From positions 248,001-312,000 of the forward strand of contig NZ_JAFKDE010000007.1 in NCBI RefSeq assembly GCF_017255295.1: 64,000 bases of DNA. The letters are read 5' to 3'. The stretch's first letter is position 1; every line of letters starts with the position of its first letter. Positions 1 through 8,285 of this stretch are shown here, in pieces. Under the pieces are notes generated by a model that was given only the letters and a program-made list of their open reading frames with translations, had not been told where the DNA came from and did not search any database. The DNA is from Nitratireductor aquimarinus (GTDB lineage: Bacteria; Pseudomonadota; Alphaproteobacteria; Rhizobiales; Rhizobiaceae). The position numbers and the translations under genes were made by a program.

Positions 1-1
1 C

Positions 2-613
2 CTGATCTTCGTGGTGCTGCTTGCCCAGTTCAACAAGTTCACCAGTGTTTTCCTGGTGCTGATGACCGTGGTGATGGCGACCATCGGCGTGTTCCTTGGC
101 CTGCTCATCACCGGGCAGCCATTCGGCATCGTCATGTCGGGCATCGGCGTCATCGCGCTGGCCGGCGTCGTGGTGAACAACAACATCGTTCTGATCGACA
201 CCTATGACCGGTTGCGGCGCGAGGGCTGGAAGAAGCAGGAAGCCATTCTGCAGACCTGCCGCGAACGTGCGCGCCCGGTGATGCTGACAGCCATCTCCGC
301 CGTTCTGGGCGTTCTGCCCATCGCCTTCGGGCTTGGGCTTGAGCTGTTCCATCAGGAGGTGACCATCGGCGCGCCCTCGACGCAGTGGTGGGTCTCGCTG
401 TCGAGCGCGATTGTCTTCGGCCTGACCTTTGCAACGGCGCTCACGCTGATCGTCACGCCCTCGGCGCTGATGGTGTTCACGCGCGAAACGCTGCCTGCAG
501 GCCATCAGCGCCGGGGCCTCTTTGCACGTCTCTTCCGCCGCCGGAAGAACGAGGAGCACGACCCCGCAAACACCGACATGCCCGAAGAGACATTTACGAA
601 AGCCGCCGAATAG
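2..613 (+). CDS. RND efflux permease, C-terminal part (5' end outside window)
   Basis: This is the 3' end of a resistance-nodulation-division inner-membrane permease; the gene begins before the window and only the last 203 residues are visible. Such pumps use the proton gradient to expel drugs, metals or other compounds through a periplasmic adaptor and an outer-membrane channel. The fragment shows three to four hydrophobic helices, including the family segment AGVVVNNNIVLID followed by a charged cytosolic turn (YDRLRREG), the equivalent of the C-terminal membrane half of AcrB. It ends with a basic then acidic tail of about 35 residues. A strong terminator follows at 638-673. The substrate class cannot be decided from this part. 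Confidence 0.88.
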   Translation: MIFVVLLAQFNKFTSVFLVLMTVVMATIGVFLGLLITGQPFGIVMSGIGVIALAGVVVNNNIVLIDTYDRLRREGWKKQEAILQTCRERARPVMLTAISAVLGVLPIAFGLGLELFHQEVTIGAPSTQWWVSLSSAIVFGLTFATALTLIVTPSALMVFTRETLPAGHQRRGLFARLFRRRKNEEHDPANTDMPEETFTKAAE

Positions 614-637
614 GCAGCATTCAGGGCAGACAAACAG

Positions 638-673
638 ACGGGCCGCCATGCACTGAACCGCATGGCGGCCCGT
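638..673 (+). terminator. Rho-independent-like terminator after the RND gene
   Basis: A perfect 14-bp inverted repeat (638-651 with 660-673, 8-nt loop) lies 24 bases after the RND stop codon and is followed by a short T-rich stretch. It separates the efflux gene from the DUF3309 gene. Confidence 0.8.
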
Positions 674-746
674 TTGCATTTTCAGGGAACCAGCACGCGC
701 CAAATGCGTTGAATTGCACGGTTTTCAAGAATGCGAGGAGAACATC

Positions 747-905
747 ATGTCGCTTGGGACAATCCTCATTGTCATCCTGATTCTGATCCTGCTGGGGGCC
801 ATCCCGGCCTGGCCCTATTCACGCGGCTGGGGTTATGGCCCATCCGGCATGCTCGGCCTTCTCCTCGTGATCGTGCTCATCCTGATGTTGATGGGCAGTA
901 TCTAG
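747..905 (+). CDS. DUF3309 family small membrane protein
   Basis: A 52-residue hydrophobic protein. It has two predicted membrane segments (about residues 4-20 and 35-51) joined by a short aromatic/Gly loop with PAWPYSRGWGYGPSG, the recognisable core of the DUF3309 family. The start at 747 is preferred over an in-frame ATG at 714 because a GAGGAG ribosome site sits at 735-740 and the upstream residues are not hydrophobic. Family members are common in proteobacteria and have no known function. It lies between two unrelated genes and is probably transcribed alone after the terminator at 638-673. Confidence 0.8.
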   Translation: MSLGTILIVILILILLGAIPAWPYSRGWGYGPSGMLGLLLVIVLILMLMGSI

Positions 906-916
906 GGTCAGGATTT

Positions 917-2083
917 TCAGGTGTGCGCCGCGATGGTGTCTGCCGAGCGAACGAGCCCCGCCATGGAAAGGACAAGGGCCAGCAGAACCGAAAAGGCGAG
1001 GAAGATGGGCGCAAAACCGGTGCGCTCGGCGATGAAGCCGACAAGCGATGGCGCAACCAGCATTCCCGAGTAGCCGATCGTGGTGGCCACGCTCATCCCC
1101 GCGCCGGGCGAGAGCCCCGGCTGATTGCCGGCGGCGGAAAAGACAATCGGCACCATGTTGGCGATGCCCATGCCGCTCAGCGCGAAGGCGATGATGGCGA
1201 GAGACGGCGTGGGCGCAAGCCCCGCCCCCAGCATTCCGATGGTCGCCACGATGCCCGAATAACGCAGCGTGCGCACTGCACCGAAACGGTTGCGCAACCG
1301 GTCGCCGGCAAAGCGCATCACCGCCATGGTTCCCGAAAAAGCCGTGAAGGCGAGGCTTGCCTCGGCAATGCCGGCGCCCATTTCCTGCCGCAGATAGAGG
1401 GCCGCCCAGTCGAGCACCGCGCCTTCCGGCAGCATGCAGGTGAGCGCCACCAGGCCCGTCACATAGACCATGGGGTTGCGCGGGAAACCTGCCCGCGCGC
1501 CACCGGCCTGCCCTGCCACCGGACGCGCCTCGACGATCAGAAACGGCAGCATGGCGAGCGCGATCACGAAGGCAAACGCCACGACCATGCCCGCATGCGC
1601 CATGTAGCCATAGCGCTCCAGAAGCACGCCGCCGAGGCCTGCGCCGACGAAGCCGCCAAGGCTCCAGAACCCATGCGAAGACGACATGACCGCGCGGCCG
1701 AGCGAGCGCTCCACCGCCACAGCATTGGCGTTCATGGAAATGTCCATCGCCCCCAGAAACGCGCCAAAGAACAAAAGGGCCGCCACCATCTGCCAGATCT
1801 GCGTGGCAGCCACGAGGCCCGCAAAGGAAAGCGCGCAGACGACGGCGGCAACGCGCAGCACCCGGCGCGAGCCAAGGCGGCCGATCAGATAGCCGCACAG
1901 GGGCATGACCGACACCGCGCCACAGCCGAAAACGAGGATCAAAAGGCCAAGCGCCGTTTCACTCAGCTCGAAGCGGGAGGCGACAACGGGGATCTGCGGC
2001 GCCCAGCTGCCGACCATGAACCCATTGACGAAGAAACAGGCCGCCACGGCCCAGCGCCCGAGGGACGCATTCTGGAAAGACAT
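917..2083 (-). CDS. MFS transporter
   Basis: A 388-residue major facilitator superfamily carrier with about twelve predicted transmembrane helices in two six-helix halves. The loop after helix 2 carries an MFS motif-A-like segment (GYLIGRLGSRRVLR, near residue 65). A start at 2083 is chosen because GGAG lies six bases upstream; a TTG at 2095 would overlap that site. The substrate is unknown; the sequence resembles the sugar/drug-type carriers of the family in length and spacing. It is convergent with the DUF3309 gene and lies downstream of, and on the same strand as, pyc, with a 125-bp gap. Confidence 0.85.
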   Translation of the reverse strand: MSFQNASLGRWAVAACFFVNGFMVGSWAPQIPVVASRFELSETALGLLILVFGCGAVSVMPLCGYLIGRLGSRRVLRVAAVVCALSFAGLVAATQIWQMVAALLFFGAFLGAMDISMNANAVAVERSLGRAVMSSSHGFWSLGGFVGAGLGGVLLERYGYMAHAGMVVAFAFVIALAMLPFLIVEARPVAGQAGGARAGFPRNPMVYVTGLVALTCMLPEGAVLDWAALYLRQEMGAGIAEASLAFTAFSGTMAVMRFAGDRLRNRFGAVRTLRYSGIVATIGMLGAGLAPTPSLAIIAFALSGMGIANMVPIVFSAAGNQPGLSPGAGMSVATTIGYSGMLVAPSLVGFIAERTGFAPIFLAFSVLLALVLSMAGLVRSADTIAAHT

Positions 2084-2208
2084 AACGGGCTCCAAAAGGA
2101 AACGGCGCGACAGGAATGAATGCCCTGACCGCGCCGCAGTTAAATCGGTTTAAGAGAGCCCGTCAATCCTCAGGCCCATCAATCCTGAGACCCGGGCAAT
2201 CCATTGGC

Positions 2209-5200
2209 TCAGTCGCCATCGCCAAACACGACGAGAAGATCCTTCGCGTCGATCTGGTCGCCCGCCTTGACCAGGACTTCGGCAATCGTGCCATCGCGTT
2301 CGGCGTGCAGGGCCGTCTCCATCTTCATGGCCTCGATGGACAGGATCACATCGCCGGACTTCACGGTCTGGCCGGGGCTGACCGCCAGCGTGGAAACCAC
2401 ACCCGGCATGGGAGCGCCCATATGCGCCTCGTTTCCGGCCTCGGCCTTGCGCCGGGCGGCGGCAGCGGATGCGCCATGCGCACGGTCCGGCACCTTGACG
2501 CGGCGTGGCTGGCCGTTGAGTTCGAAGAACACTGTGACCATGCCCTTCTCGTCCACGTCGCCCACCGCAAGACAGCGGATGACCAGCGTTTTGCCGCGCT
2601 CGATATCGACGAAGATCTCGTCCTCCGGCTGCATGCCGTAGAAATAGACCGGCGTGGGCAGGACGCTTACCGGACCGTAGTTTTCCGATGCGGAGGCGAA
2701 GTCCGTGAAGACCTTCGGATACATGAGCCAGGAAGAGAATTCGAACTCGCTGACCTCGCGGCCGAGCTTCTCTTCGAGCGCCCTGCGATCCTGCTCCAGA
2801 TCGGCCGGCTCCAGCAGAGAGCCCGGACGAACGGTGATCGGCTCGCTGTTCTTCAGCACCTTTTTCTGCAACGCCCGGGGCCAGCCCGCCGGCGGCTGAC
2901 CGAGATCGCCATGCAGCATGGAGACGACCGAATCCGGGAAGGCGATATCCTTGTCCGGGCTCTGGACATCAGCGACCGTCAGATCCTGCGAAACCATCAT
3001 CAGCGCCATGTCGCCCACCACCTTGGAAGATGGCGTCACCTTCACGATGTCACCGAACATCATGTTGACGTCGTGATAGGCGCGGGCGACTTCGTGCCAG
3101 CGGGTCTCAAGGCCGAGCGACCGGGCCTGCTCCTTCAGATTGGTGAACTGGCCACCCGGCATTTCGTGCAGATAGACCTCGGAAGCCGGCCCCTTGAGAT
3201 CGCTCTCAAAGGCGGCGTACTGGTTGCGCACGGCCTCCCAGTAGAAGGAGATGCGGCGCACCCATTCGCGGTCGAGCCCGGTGTCGCGGGCGTCGCCCTT
3301 GAGCGCCTCGACGATGGAGCCAAGGCAGGGCTGCGAGGTGTTGCCGGACAAGGCGTCCATGGCCGCATCGACGGCATCAACGCCGCTTTCCACCGCGGCA
3401 AGGACGGTGGCGGCGGAAATGCCCGACGTGTCATGCGTGTGGAAGTGCAGCGGCAGATCCGTCGCCTCGCGCAGCGCCTTGAACAGAACGCGCGCCGCGC
3501 CTGGCTTCAGGAGGCCGGCCATGTCCTTGATGGCGATGATGTTCGCGCCGGCAGCCTCAAGCTCGCCTGCAAGACCCACGTAATATTTGAGGTCATACTT
3601 GGCGCGGTCGGGATCAAGGAGATCGCCCGTATAGCAGATCGTGGCCTCACACAGCTTGCCTTCGGAACGCACGGCATCCATCGCCACGCGCATGTTTTCG
3701 ACCCAGTTGAGGCAGTCGAACACGCGGAAGAGATCGATGCCGCCTTCCGCCGCCTGTTTGACGAAATGCTGCACCACATTGTCGGGATAGTTGGTGTAGC
3801 CAACACCGTTCGCCCCGCGCAGGAGCATCTGTAAGAGCAGGTTCGGCGCGCCCTCGCGGATGCGCGACAGGCGCTCCCACGGGTCTTCCGTCAGGAAGCG
3901 CATGGAGACATCGAAAGTCGCCCCGCCCCAGCACTCCAGCGACAGAAGCTCGGGCAGCGCACGCGCATAGACGCCTGCGATCCGCGCCATGTCGAAGGTG
4001 CGCATGCGTGTGGCGAGCAGAGACTGGTGCGCATCGCGCATGGTGGTGTCGGTGACAAGCACCCGCTCCTGTTCGCGCATCCACTTTGCAAAGCCATCCG
4101 GCCCCAGCCGGTCGAATGCCTGCCTGGAGCCGTCCGGCACGGGCTGGTCGACATAGGGGACGCTGGGCGCCGCAGCCTCTGCATTGGGCAATGCGCGGCC
4201 CCGCGCCTCGGGGTGACCGTTGACGGTGACATCGGCCAGATAGTTCAGGAGCTTTGTCGCGCGGTCCTGCCGCTTCATCTGGGTGAAGAGCTCGGGCGTC
4301 TCGTCGATGAAGCGGGTCGTGTAGGAAGCGTCGCGGAATTTCGGGTGGCTGATGATCGCTTCAAGGAAGGTGAGGTTCGTGGCCACGCCACGGATGCGGA
4401 ACTCACGTAACGCGCGGTCCATGCGCGCAATCGCTTCTTCCGGCGTCGGGGCCCAGGCAGTGACCTTTTCAAGAAGCGGATCGTAGAACCGGGTGATGAC
4501 CGCGCCCGAATAAGCGGTGCCGCCATCGAGCCGGATGCCGAAGCCGGTCGCGCCGCGATAGGCGGTGATGCGGCCGTAATCGGGAATGAAGTTCTGCTCC
4601 GGGTCTTCGGTGGTGATGCGGCACTGCAGGGCGTCGCCATTGAGGCGGATATCAGCCTGTGCCGGCACACCCGACGCCTTGTCGCCGATCTTCTTGCCTT
4701 CGAGGATGTGGATCTGCGCCTTGACGATATCGACGCCGGTCACCTCCTCGGTGACCGTGTGCTCGACCTGAATGCGCGGATTGACCTCAATGAAGTAGAA
4801 CGCGCCGGTGTCGGCATCCATGAGGAACTCGACGGTGCCCGCGCCGATATAGTCGGTCGCCTCGGCGATCTTCAGCGCGTAACCGCACAGCTCGGCGCGC
4901 TTCTCATCGTTCAGATAGGGAGCGGGAGCGCGCTCGACGACCTTCTGGTTGCGGCGCTGAATGGAGCAGTCACGCTCGAACAGGTGCACGGCGTTGCCGT
5001 GGGTGTCGCCCAGAACCTGCACTTCCACATGGCGGGCGCGCTCGACCAGCTTTTCGAGATAGACCTCGTCCTTGCCGAAGGCGGCGCGGGCCTCGCGCTT
5101 TGCCTCGGTGACCTCGTTTTCGAGATCGTCGCGGCTGCGGATGACGCGCATGCCGCGCCCGCCACCGCCCCAGGATGCCTTGAGCATGACCGGGAAGCCG

Positions 5201-5676
5201 ACCTCTTCAGCCATCTCGGCGACTTTGGCCATGTCATCCGGCAGGGGCTCGGTGGCCGGCACAACCGGCACACCGACCTCGATGGCCAGATTGCGCGCGG
5301 CGACCTTGTTGCCCAGGCGGCGCATGGTCTCGGGCTTCGGGCCGATGAAAGTGATGCCGTTTTCCGCACAGGCATCGGCGAATTCGGGACTTTCCGACAG
5401 AAGGCCGTAGCCCGGGTGGATGGCGTCCGCGCCGGACAGTTTGGCGACGCGGATCACCTCATCGATGGAAAGATAGCTCTCGATGGGGCCGAGATCACGC
5501 TCCAGATGCGGGCCGCGCCCGACCTGATAGGATTCATCCGCCTTGAACCGGTGCAGTGAATATTTGTCCTCTTCGGCCCAGATGGCCACCGTTCGGATGT
5601 CGAGTTCATTGGCTGCGCGAAAGACGCGGATGGCGATTTCAGAACGGTTTGCGACGAGGATCTTCTTAATCTGCAC
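2209..5676 (-). CDS. pyc: Pyruvate carboxylase
   Basis: Biotin-dependent enzyme that makes oxaloacetate from pyruvate, bicarbonate and ATP, an anaplerotic reaction in the cytosol. The single chain of 1155 residues has the full order expected: biotin carboxylase with ATP-grasp (about 1-450, opening KKILVANRSEIAIRVF), pyruvate carboxyltransferase (from about 540, TTMRDAHQSLLATRMRT), the tetramerisation region and a C-terminal biotinyl domain (EAMKMET, biotinylated Lys near 1118). The GTG at 5676 is preferred to the upstream ATG at 5745: GGAG lies nine bases before it and known Pyc proteins begin just before KKILVANRSEIA. It is flanked by the MFS gene downstream and the liv terminator upstream. 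Confidence 0.97.
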   Translation of the reverse strand: MQIKKILVANRSEIAIRVFRAANELDIRTVAIWAEEDKYSLHRFKADESYQVGRGPHLERDLGPIESYLSIDEVIRVAKLSGADAIHPGYGLLSESPEFADACAENGITFIGPKPETMRRLGNKVAARNLAIEVGVPVVPATEPLPDDMAKVAEMAEEVGFPVMLKASWGGGGRGMRVIRSRDDLENEVTEAKREARAAFGKDEVYLEKLVERARHVEVQVLGDTHGNAVHLFERDCSIQRRNQKVVERAPAPYLNDEKRAELCGYALKIAEATDYIGAGTVEFLMDADTGAFYFIEVNPRIQVEHTVTEEVTGVDIVKAQIHILEGKKIGDKASGVPAQADIRLNGDALQCRITTEDPEQNFIPDYGRITAYRGATGFGIRLDGGTAYSGAVITRFYDPLLEKVTAWAPTPEEAIARMDRALREFRIRGVATNLTFLEAIISHPKFRDASYTTRFIDETPELFTQMKRQDRATKLLNYLADVTVNGHPEARGRALPNAEAAAPSVPYVDQPVPDGSRQAFDRLGPDGFAKWMREQERVLVTDTTMRDAHQSLLATRMRTFDMARIAGVYARALPELLSLECWGGATFDVSMRFLTEDPWERLSRIREGAPNLLLQMLLRGANGVGYTNYPDNVVQHFVKQAAEGGIDLFRVFDCLNWVENMRVAMDAVRSEGKLCEATICYTGDLLDPDRAKYDLKYYVGLAGELEAAGANIIAIKDMAGLLKPGAARVLFKALREATDLPLHFHTHDTSGISAATVLAAVESGVDAVDAAMDALSGNTSQPCLGSIVEALKGDARDTGLDREWVRRISFYWEAVRNQYAAFESDLKGPASEVYLHEMPGGQFTNLKEQARSLGLETRWHEVARAYHDVNMMFGDIVKVTPSSKVVGDMALMMVSQDLTVADVQSPDKDIAFPDSVVSMLHGDLGQPPAGWPRALQKKVLKNSEPITVRPGSLLEPADLEQDRRALEEKLGREVSEFEFSSWLMYPKVFTDFASASENYGPVSVLPTPVYFYGMQPEDEIFVDIERGKTLVIRCLAVGDVDEKGMVTVFFELNGQPRRVKVPDRAHGASAAAARRKAEAGNEAHMGAPMPGVVSTLAVSPGQTVKSGDVILSIEAMKMETALHAERDGTIAEVLVKAGDQIDAKDLLVVFGDGD

Positions 5677-5880
5677 TGGCAACGGCTCCAGGGTGGGGAG
5701 AGGGAGTGCGGGATTGCCTGACGCGAGCCTCCCCTCCCGCGCCAAAAAGACGCGGTATGATTAGCGTGGACAATGCTGCAGTGCAAACTTTCTTGACGCT
5801 GGGAGAGCTGTGCAGGTGCGAAAGCACCATATGGCGCGTCCGATCCCGGCCAGCTGCGGGCTTGTCTCATCGCCCCTGAA

Positions 5881-5912
5881 ACGAAAAACGGCCCGGCATT
5901 GCTGCCGGACCG
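5881..5912 (-). terminator. Rho-independent terminator of the liv operon
   Basis: Read on the minus strand, a 10-bp stem with one G-U pair (5912-5903 with 5898-5889, 4-nt loop) is followed by five T residues. It lies about 27 bases after the livJ stop codon and so ends the liv transcript. Confidence 0.85.
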
Positions 5913-5938
5913 CTCAAACCTCTCGTCAAGCCAGAAGC

Positions 5939-7039
5939 TTACTGCTCGAGGTAATCGTACTTGCCGCCCTTCCACTCGTAGAAGACGTAACCCGGCAGCG
6001 TGACATCGCCCTTGTCGTCGAAGGACAGGTCACCCAGAACGGTGGCGAAGTCGCCTTCGTTGAGTGCGGCCACAACCGGATCGTAATCGGTGGAACCGGC
6101 TGCCTCTACGGCTGCCTTCCATGCCTGGATCGCGGCATAGGTGTAGAGCGCGTAGCCTTCAGCCGTCTTGCCGGCGGCAAGCAGCTTGTCAACGACCGGC
6201 TTGGCGATCTCGTTCTTGCGCGGATCGGGCGAGAAGGTCATCAGCGTGCCCTCGCCGGCATCGCCGGTGATGGCCCAGTACTCGTCGGTGACGAGCGCGT
6301 CACCGGAAACGAGAACCGTGTCCATGCCCTGCTCGCGCATCTGGCGGGCCATGAGGCCGGCTTCGGTGTGGTAGCCGCCCACATAGAGAACGCCAACGCC
6401 TTCCTGCTTCAGCTTGGAGACGAGCGCCGTGTAGTCCTTTTCACCGGCGGTGTAGGCTTCGTACAGAGCCGGCTTGCCGCCTGCTGCCTCGTAGGCCGCC
6501 ATGGTGGCGTCTGCGAGACCCTTGCCGTAAGCGGTCTTGTCGTGGACGAAGGCTACCTTCTTGTCGCCGAAGTTCTCTACGAGGAACTTGCCGGCAACAT
6601 CGCCCTGCTGGTCATCGCGGCCGCAAACGCGGTAGACGCCCGGACCCGGACGGTTGTCGGTGAAGGCCGGGTTGGTGGAGGCCGGCGAAATCTGAATGAT
6701 GCCTTCCTCGGCATAGACCGACGAAGCCGGGATCGAGGAACCCGAGCAGAAGTGGCCGGCCACGAAGGATACGCCGGAACCGGCGAACTGGTTGGCGACC
6801 GCGACAGCCTGCTTGGGATCGCAGGCGTCATCGCCCACTTCCAGCTTCAGCATTTCGCCATTGACGCCACCGGCCTCATTGATGTCGGCCACGGCCTGCT
6901 CAGCGCCAGCCTTCATCTGCTCACCGAAGGAGGCGTACTGGCCCGTCATCGGGCCTGCAACGGCGATGGTGATGTCCGCCCATGCGGAACCCGTCATCAT
7001 CAGGCTGAGTGCTGCGCCAGCCATAAGTGCCTTTTTCAT
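5939..7039 (-). CDS. livJ: Branched-chain amino acid ABC transporter, periplasmic binding protein
   Basis: A 366-residue periplasmic binding protein of the LivJ/LivK (peripla_BP_6) type that captures leucine, isoleucine, valine or related amino acids for the LivHMGF complex. Residues 1-21 are a classic signal peptide ending SAWA; the mature part starts DITIAVAGPMTGQYASFG, the family's usual opening. The start at 7039 has GGGAG six to ten bases upstream; the reading frame stays open to 7177 but without a ribosome site. It is the last gene of the liv cluster, 158 bp after the DUF6867 gene, with a stem-loop in that gap (7132-7186). A terminator follows. The substrate may differ from leucine; the fold class is certain. 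Confidence 0.93.
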   Translation of the reverse strand: MKKALMAGAALSLMMTGSAWADITIAVAGPMTGQYASFGEQMKAGAEQAVADINEAGGVNGEMLKLEVGDDACDPKQAVAVANQFAGSGVSFVAGHFCSGSSIPASSVYAEEGIIQISPASTNPAFTDNRPGPGVYRVCGRDDQQGDVAGKFLVENFGDKKVAFVHDKTAYGKGLADATMAAYEAAGGKPALYEAYTAGEKDYTALVSKLKQEGVGVLYVGGYHTEAGLMARQMREQGMDTVLVSGDALVTDEYWAITGDAGEGTLMTFSPDPRKNEIAKPVVDKLLAAGKTAEGYALYTYAAIQAWKAAVEAAGSTDYDPVVAALNEGDFATVLGDLSFDDKGDVTLPGYVFYEWKGGKYDYLEQ

Positions 7040-7131
7040 GACTTCTCCCTTTAAAACACCAGAAGTTCCCTTGGCTTTCCGGAAATGGTGTTTGGCTTCC
7101 CGGTTTTGCCTATGCGGACCATTGTGCCCGC

Positions 7132-7186
7132 TTAAACGGCATGAAAACCCAATTCCAAAGAGAAATAAAGGCTTCATGCCGCTTAA
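7132..7186 (-). promoter_or_regulatory. Stem-loop between the DUF6867 gene and livJ
   Basis: An imperfect inverted repeat (core CGGCATGAA at 7137-7145 with TTCATGCCG at 7173-7181, extending to 13 of 14 pairs) begins just after the DUF6867 stop codon. No T-run follows. It may act as an attenuator or as an mRNA-processing and stability element that lets livJ be expressed at a different level from the membrane genes; this role is inferred. Confidence 0.5.
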
Positions 7187-7197
7187 CCATGAATCCG

Positions 7198-7551
7198 TCA
7201 GCCGGAACGTTCCCAGCCGAGCGGTCCACTACGCCGATACTGAAAACTATACTGTGTCGCCATCTGGCCAGCGCGGGTGATGCGCTTGCCGACGAAGGCG
7301 ATGATCAGCAGAACGATCAGATCGACGATGTAATAGTGCAGCGACAGAAGCGTGCCGCTGAACAGAGCGAAATGGATGAAGCGCGTGGCTGCCGTCAAAA
7401 GCACGATGTAAAACGCCAGATGCGCATCGGCCTGCCAGGTGCGCGCCATGGCGCGTCCCGTCAGATAGGCGGCACTCCCTGCCAGAAGAACCGTGACAAA
7501 GAAGAACTCCCAGAAAGAGACTTCCCAGATCAGTCCGTTTGCGTGTTCCAT
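7198..7551 (-). CDS. DUF6867 family membrane protein in the liv operon
   Basis: A 117-residue protein with three to four hydrophobic segments (about 10-32, 45-62, 70-88) and a basic, soluble C-terminus. Its composition and position match the DUF6867 family, which I know from rhizobial liv operons. The start codon overlaps the livF stop by one base (TGATG), so the two are translationally coupled, which implies that it works with the Liv transporter. Function is unknown; an accessory membrane subunit of the LivHM channel is an inference from context only. No catalytic motif is visible. Confidence 0.75.
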   Translation of the reverse strand: MEHANGLIWEVSFWEFFFVTVLLAGSAAYLTGRAMARTWQADAHLAFYIVLLTAATRFIHFALFSGTLLSLHYYIVDLIVLLIIAFVGKRITRAGQMATQYSFQYRRSGPLGWERSG

Positions 7552-8285
7552 CAGTGCCTCCCGCCTTCCAGATAAGCAGCGCGGACTTCTTCCTTCTTGA
7601 GAAGTTCTGCGCCCGTGCCGCTCATGGTCACATTGCCGTTGACCATGACATAGCCGCGATGGGCGAGCTTCAGCGCGTGGAACGCGTTCTGCTCGACCAG
7701 GAAGACCGTAAGCCCTTCCTTTTCGTTCAGCTCGCGAATGGCGTCGAAGATCTGCTTCACGATCAACGGCGCAAGGCCAAGCGACGGCTCGTCCAGCAGC
7801 AGAAGCTTCGGCCGGCTCATCAGCGCGCGGGCAATGGCAAGCATCTGCTGCTCACCACCCGAGAGCGTGCCGCCACGCTGGCTGATACGCTCCTTCAAAC
7901 GCGGAAACAGCTTGAAGACCTTGGCGAGATCCTCGTCGAAGAATTCGGGATCGACGAGTGCGGCCCCCATCTGCAGGTTTTCCATCACCGTCATACGCGG
8001 AAAGATCCGACGCCCTTCCGGCGATTGCGCGATGCCGAGGCTGACGATCTCGTGCGTCGGCATCTGGGTGATGTCGACGCCATCATAGACGATCTGGCCG
8101 TTGCGGGCGCGCGGGTCGCCGCAGATGGTCATCATCAGCGTCGACTTGCCAGCGCCATTGGCTCCGATCATCGTGACGATCTCACCGCGATGCACATCCA
8201 TGTCGACGCCACGCAGCGCGACGATGTTGCCGTAATAGGTCTCGACGCCACGCACCGAGAGCAAGGGGTTCTTCTGCTCGCTCAT
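7551..8285 (-). CDS. livF: Branched-chain amino acid ABC transporter ATPase LivF
   Basis: A 244-residue ABC ATPase, the second nucleotide-binding subunit of the LivHMGF importer. Visible motifs are Walker A GANGAGKST (41-49), signature LSGGEQQ (about 145) and Walker B LLLLDEP with the LivF-typical SLGLAPL after it. Length equals that of standard LivF. The start overlaps the livG stop by four bases (ATGA), and the stop overlaps the start of the DUF6867 gene. Confidence 0.95.
   Translation of the reverse strand: MSEQKNPLLSVRGVETYYGNIVALRGVDMDVHRGEIVTMIGANGAGKSTLMMTICGDPRARNGQIVYDGVDITQMPTHEIVSLGIAQSPEGRRIFPRMTVMENLQMGAALVDPEFFDEDLAKVFKLFPRLKERISQRGGTLSGGEQQMLAIARALMSRPKLLLLDEPSLGLAPLIVKQIFDAIRELNEKEGLTVFLVEQNAFHALKLAHRGYVMVNGNVTMSGTGAELLKKEEVRAAYLEGGRH

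Noticed and set aside
2116-3834. Long plus-strand open frame opposite pyc (also 21524-23929 +, 27811-30006 -, 33492-35717 +)
   Set aside because: They are antisense shadows of pyc, the helicase, hyuA and cobT in GC-rich DNA. The sense genes show clear family motifs; the shadows have none.
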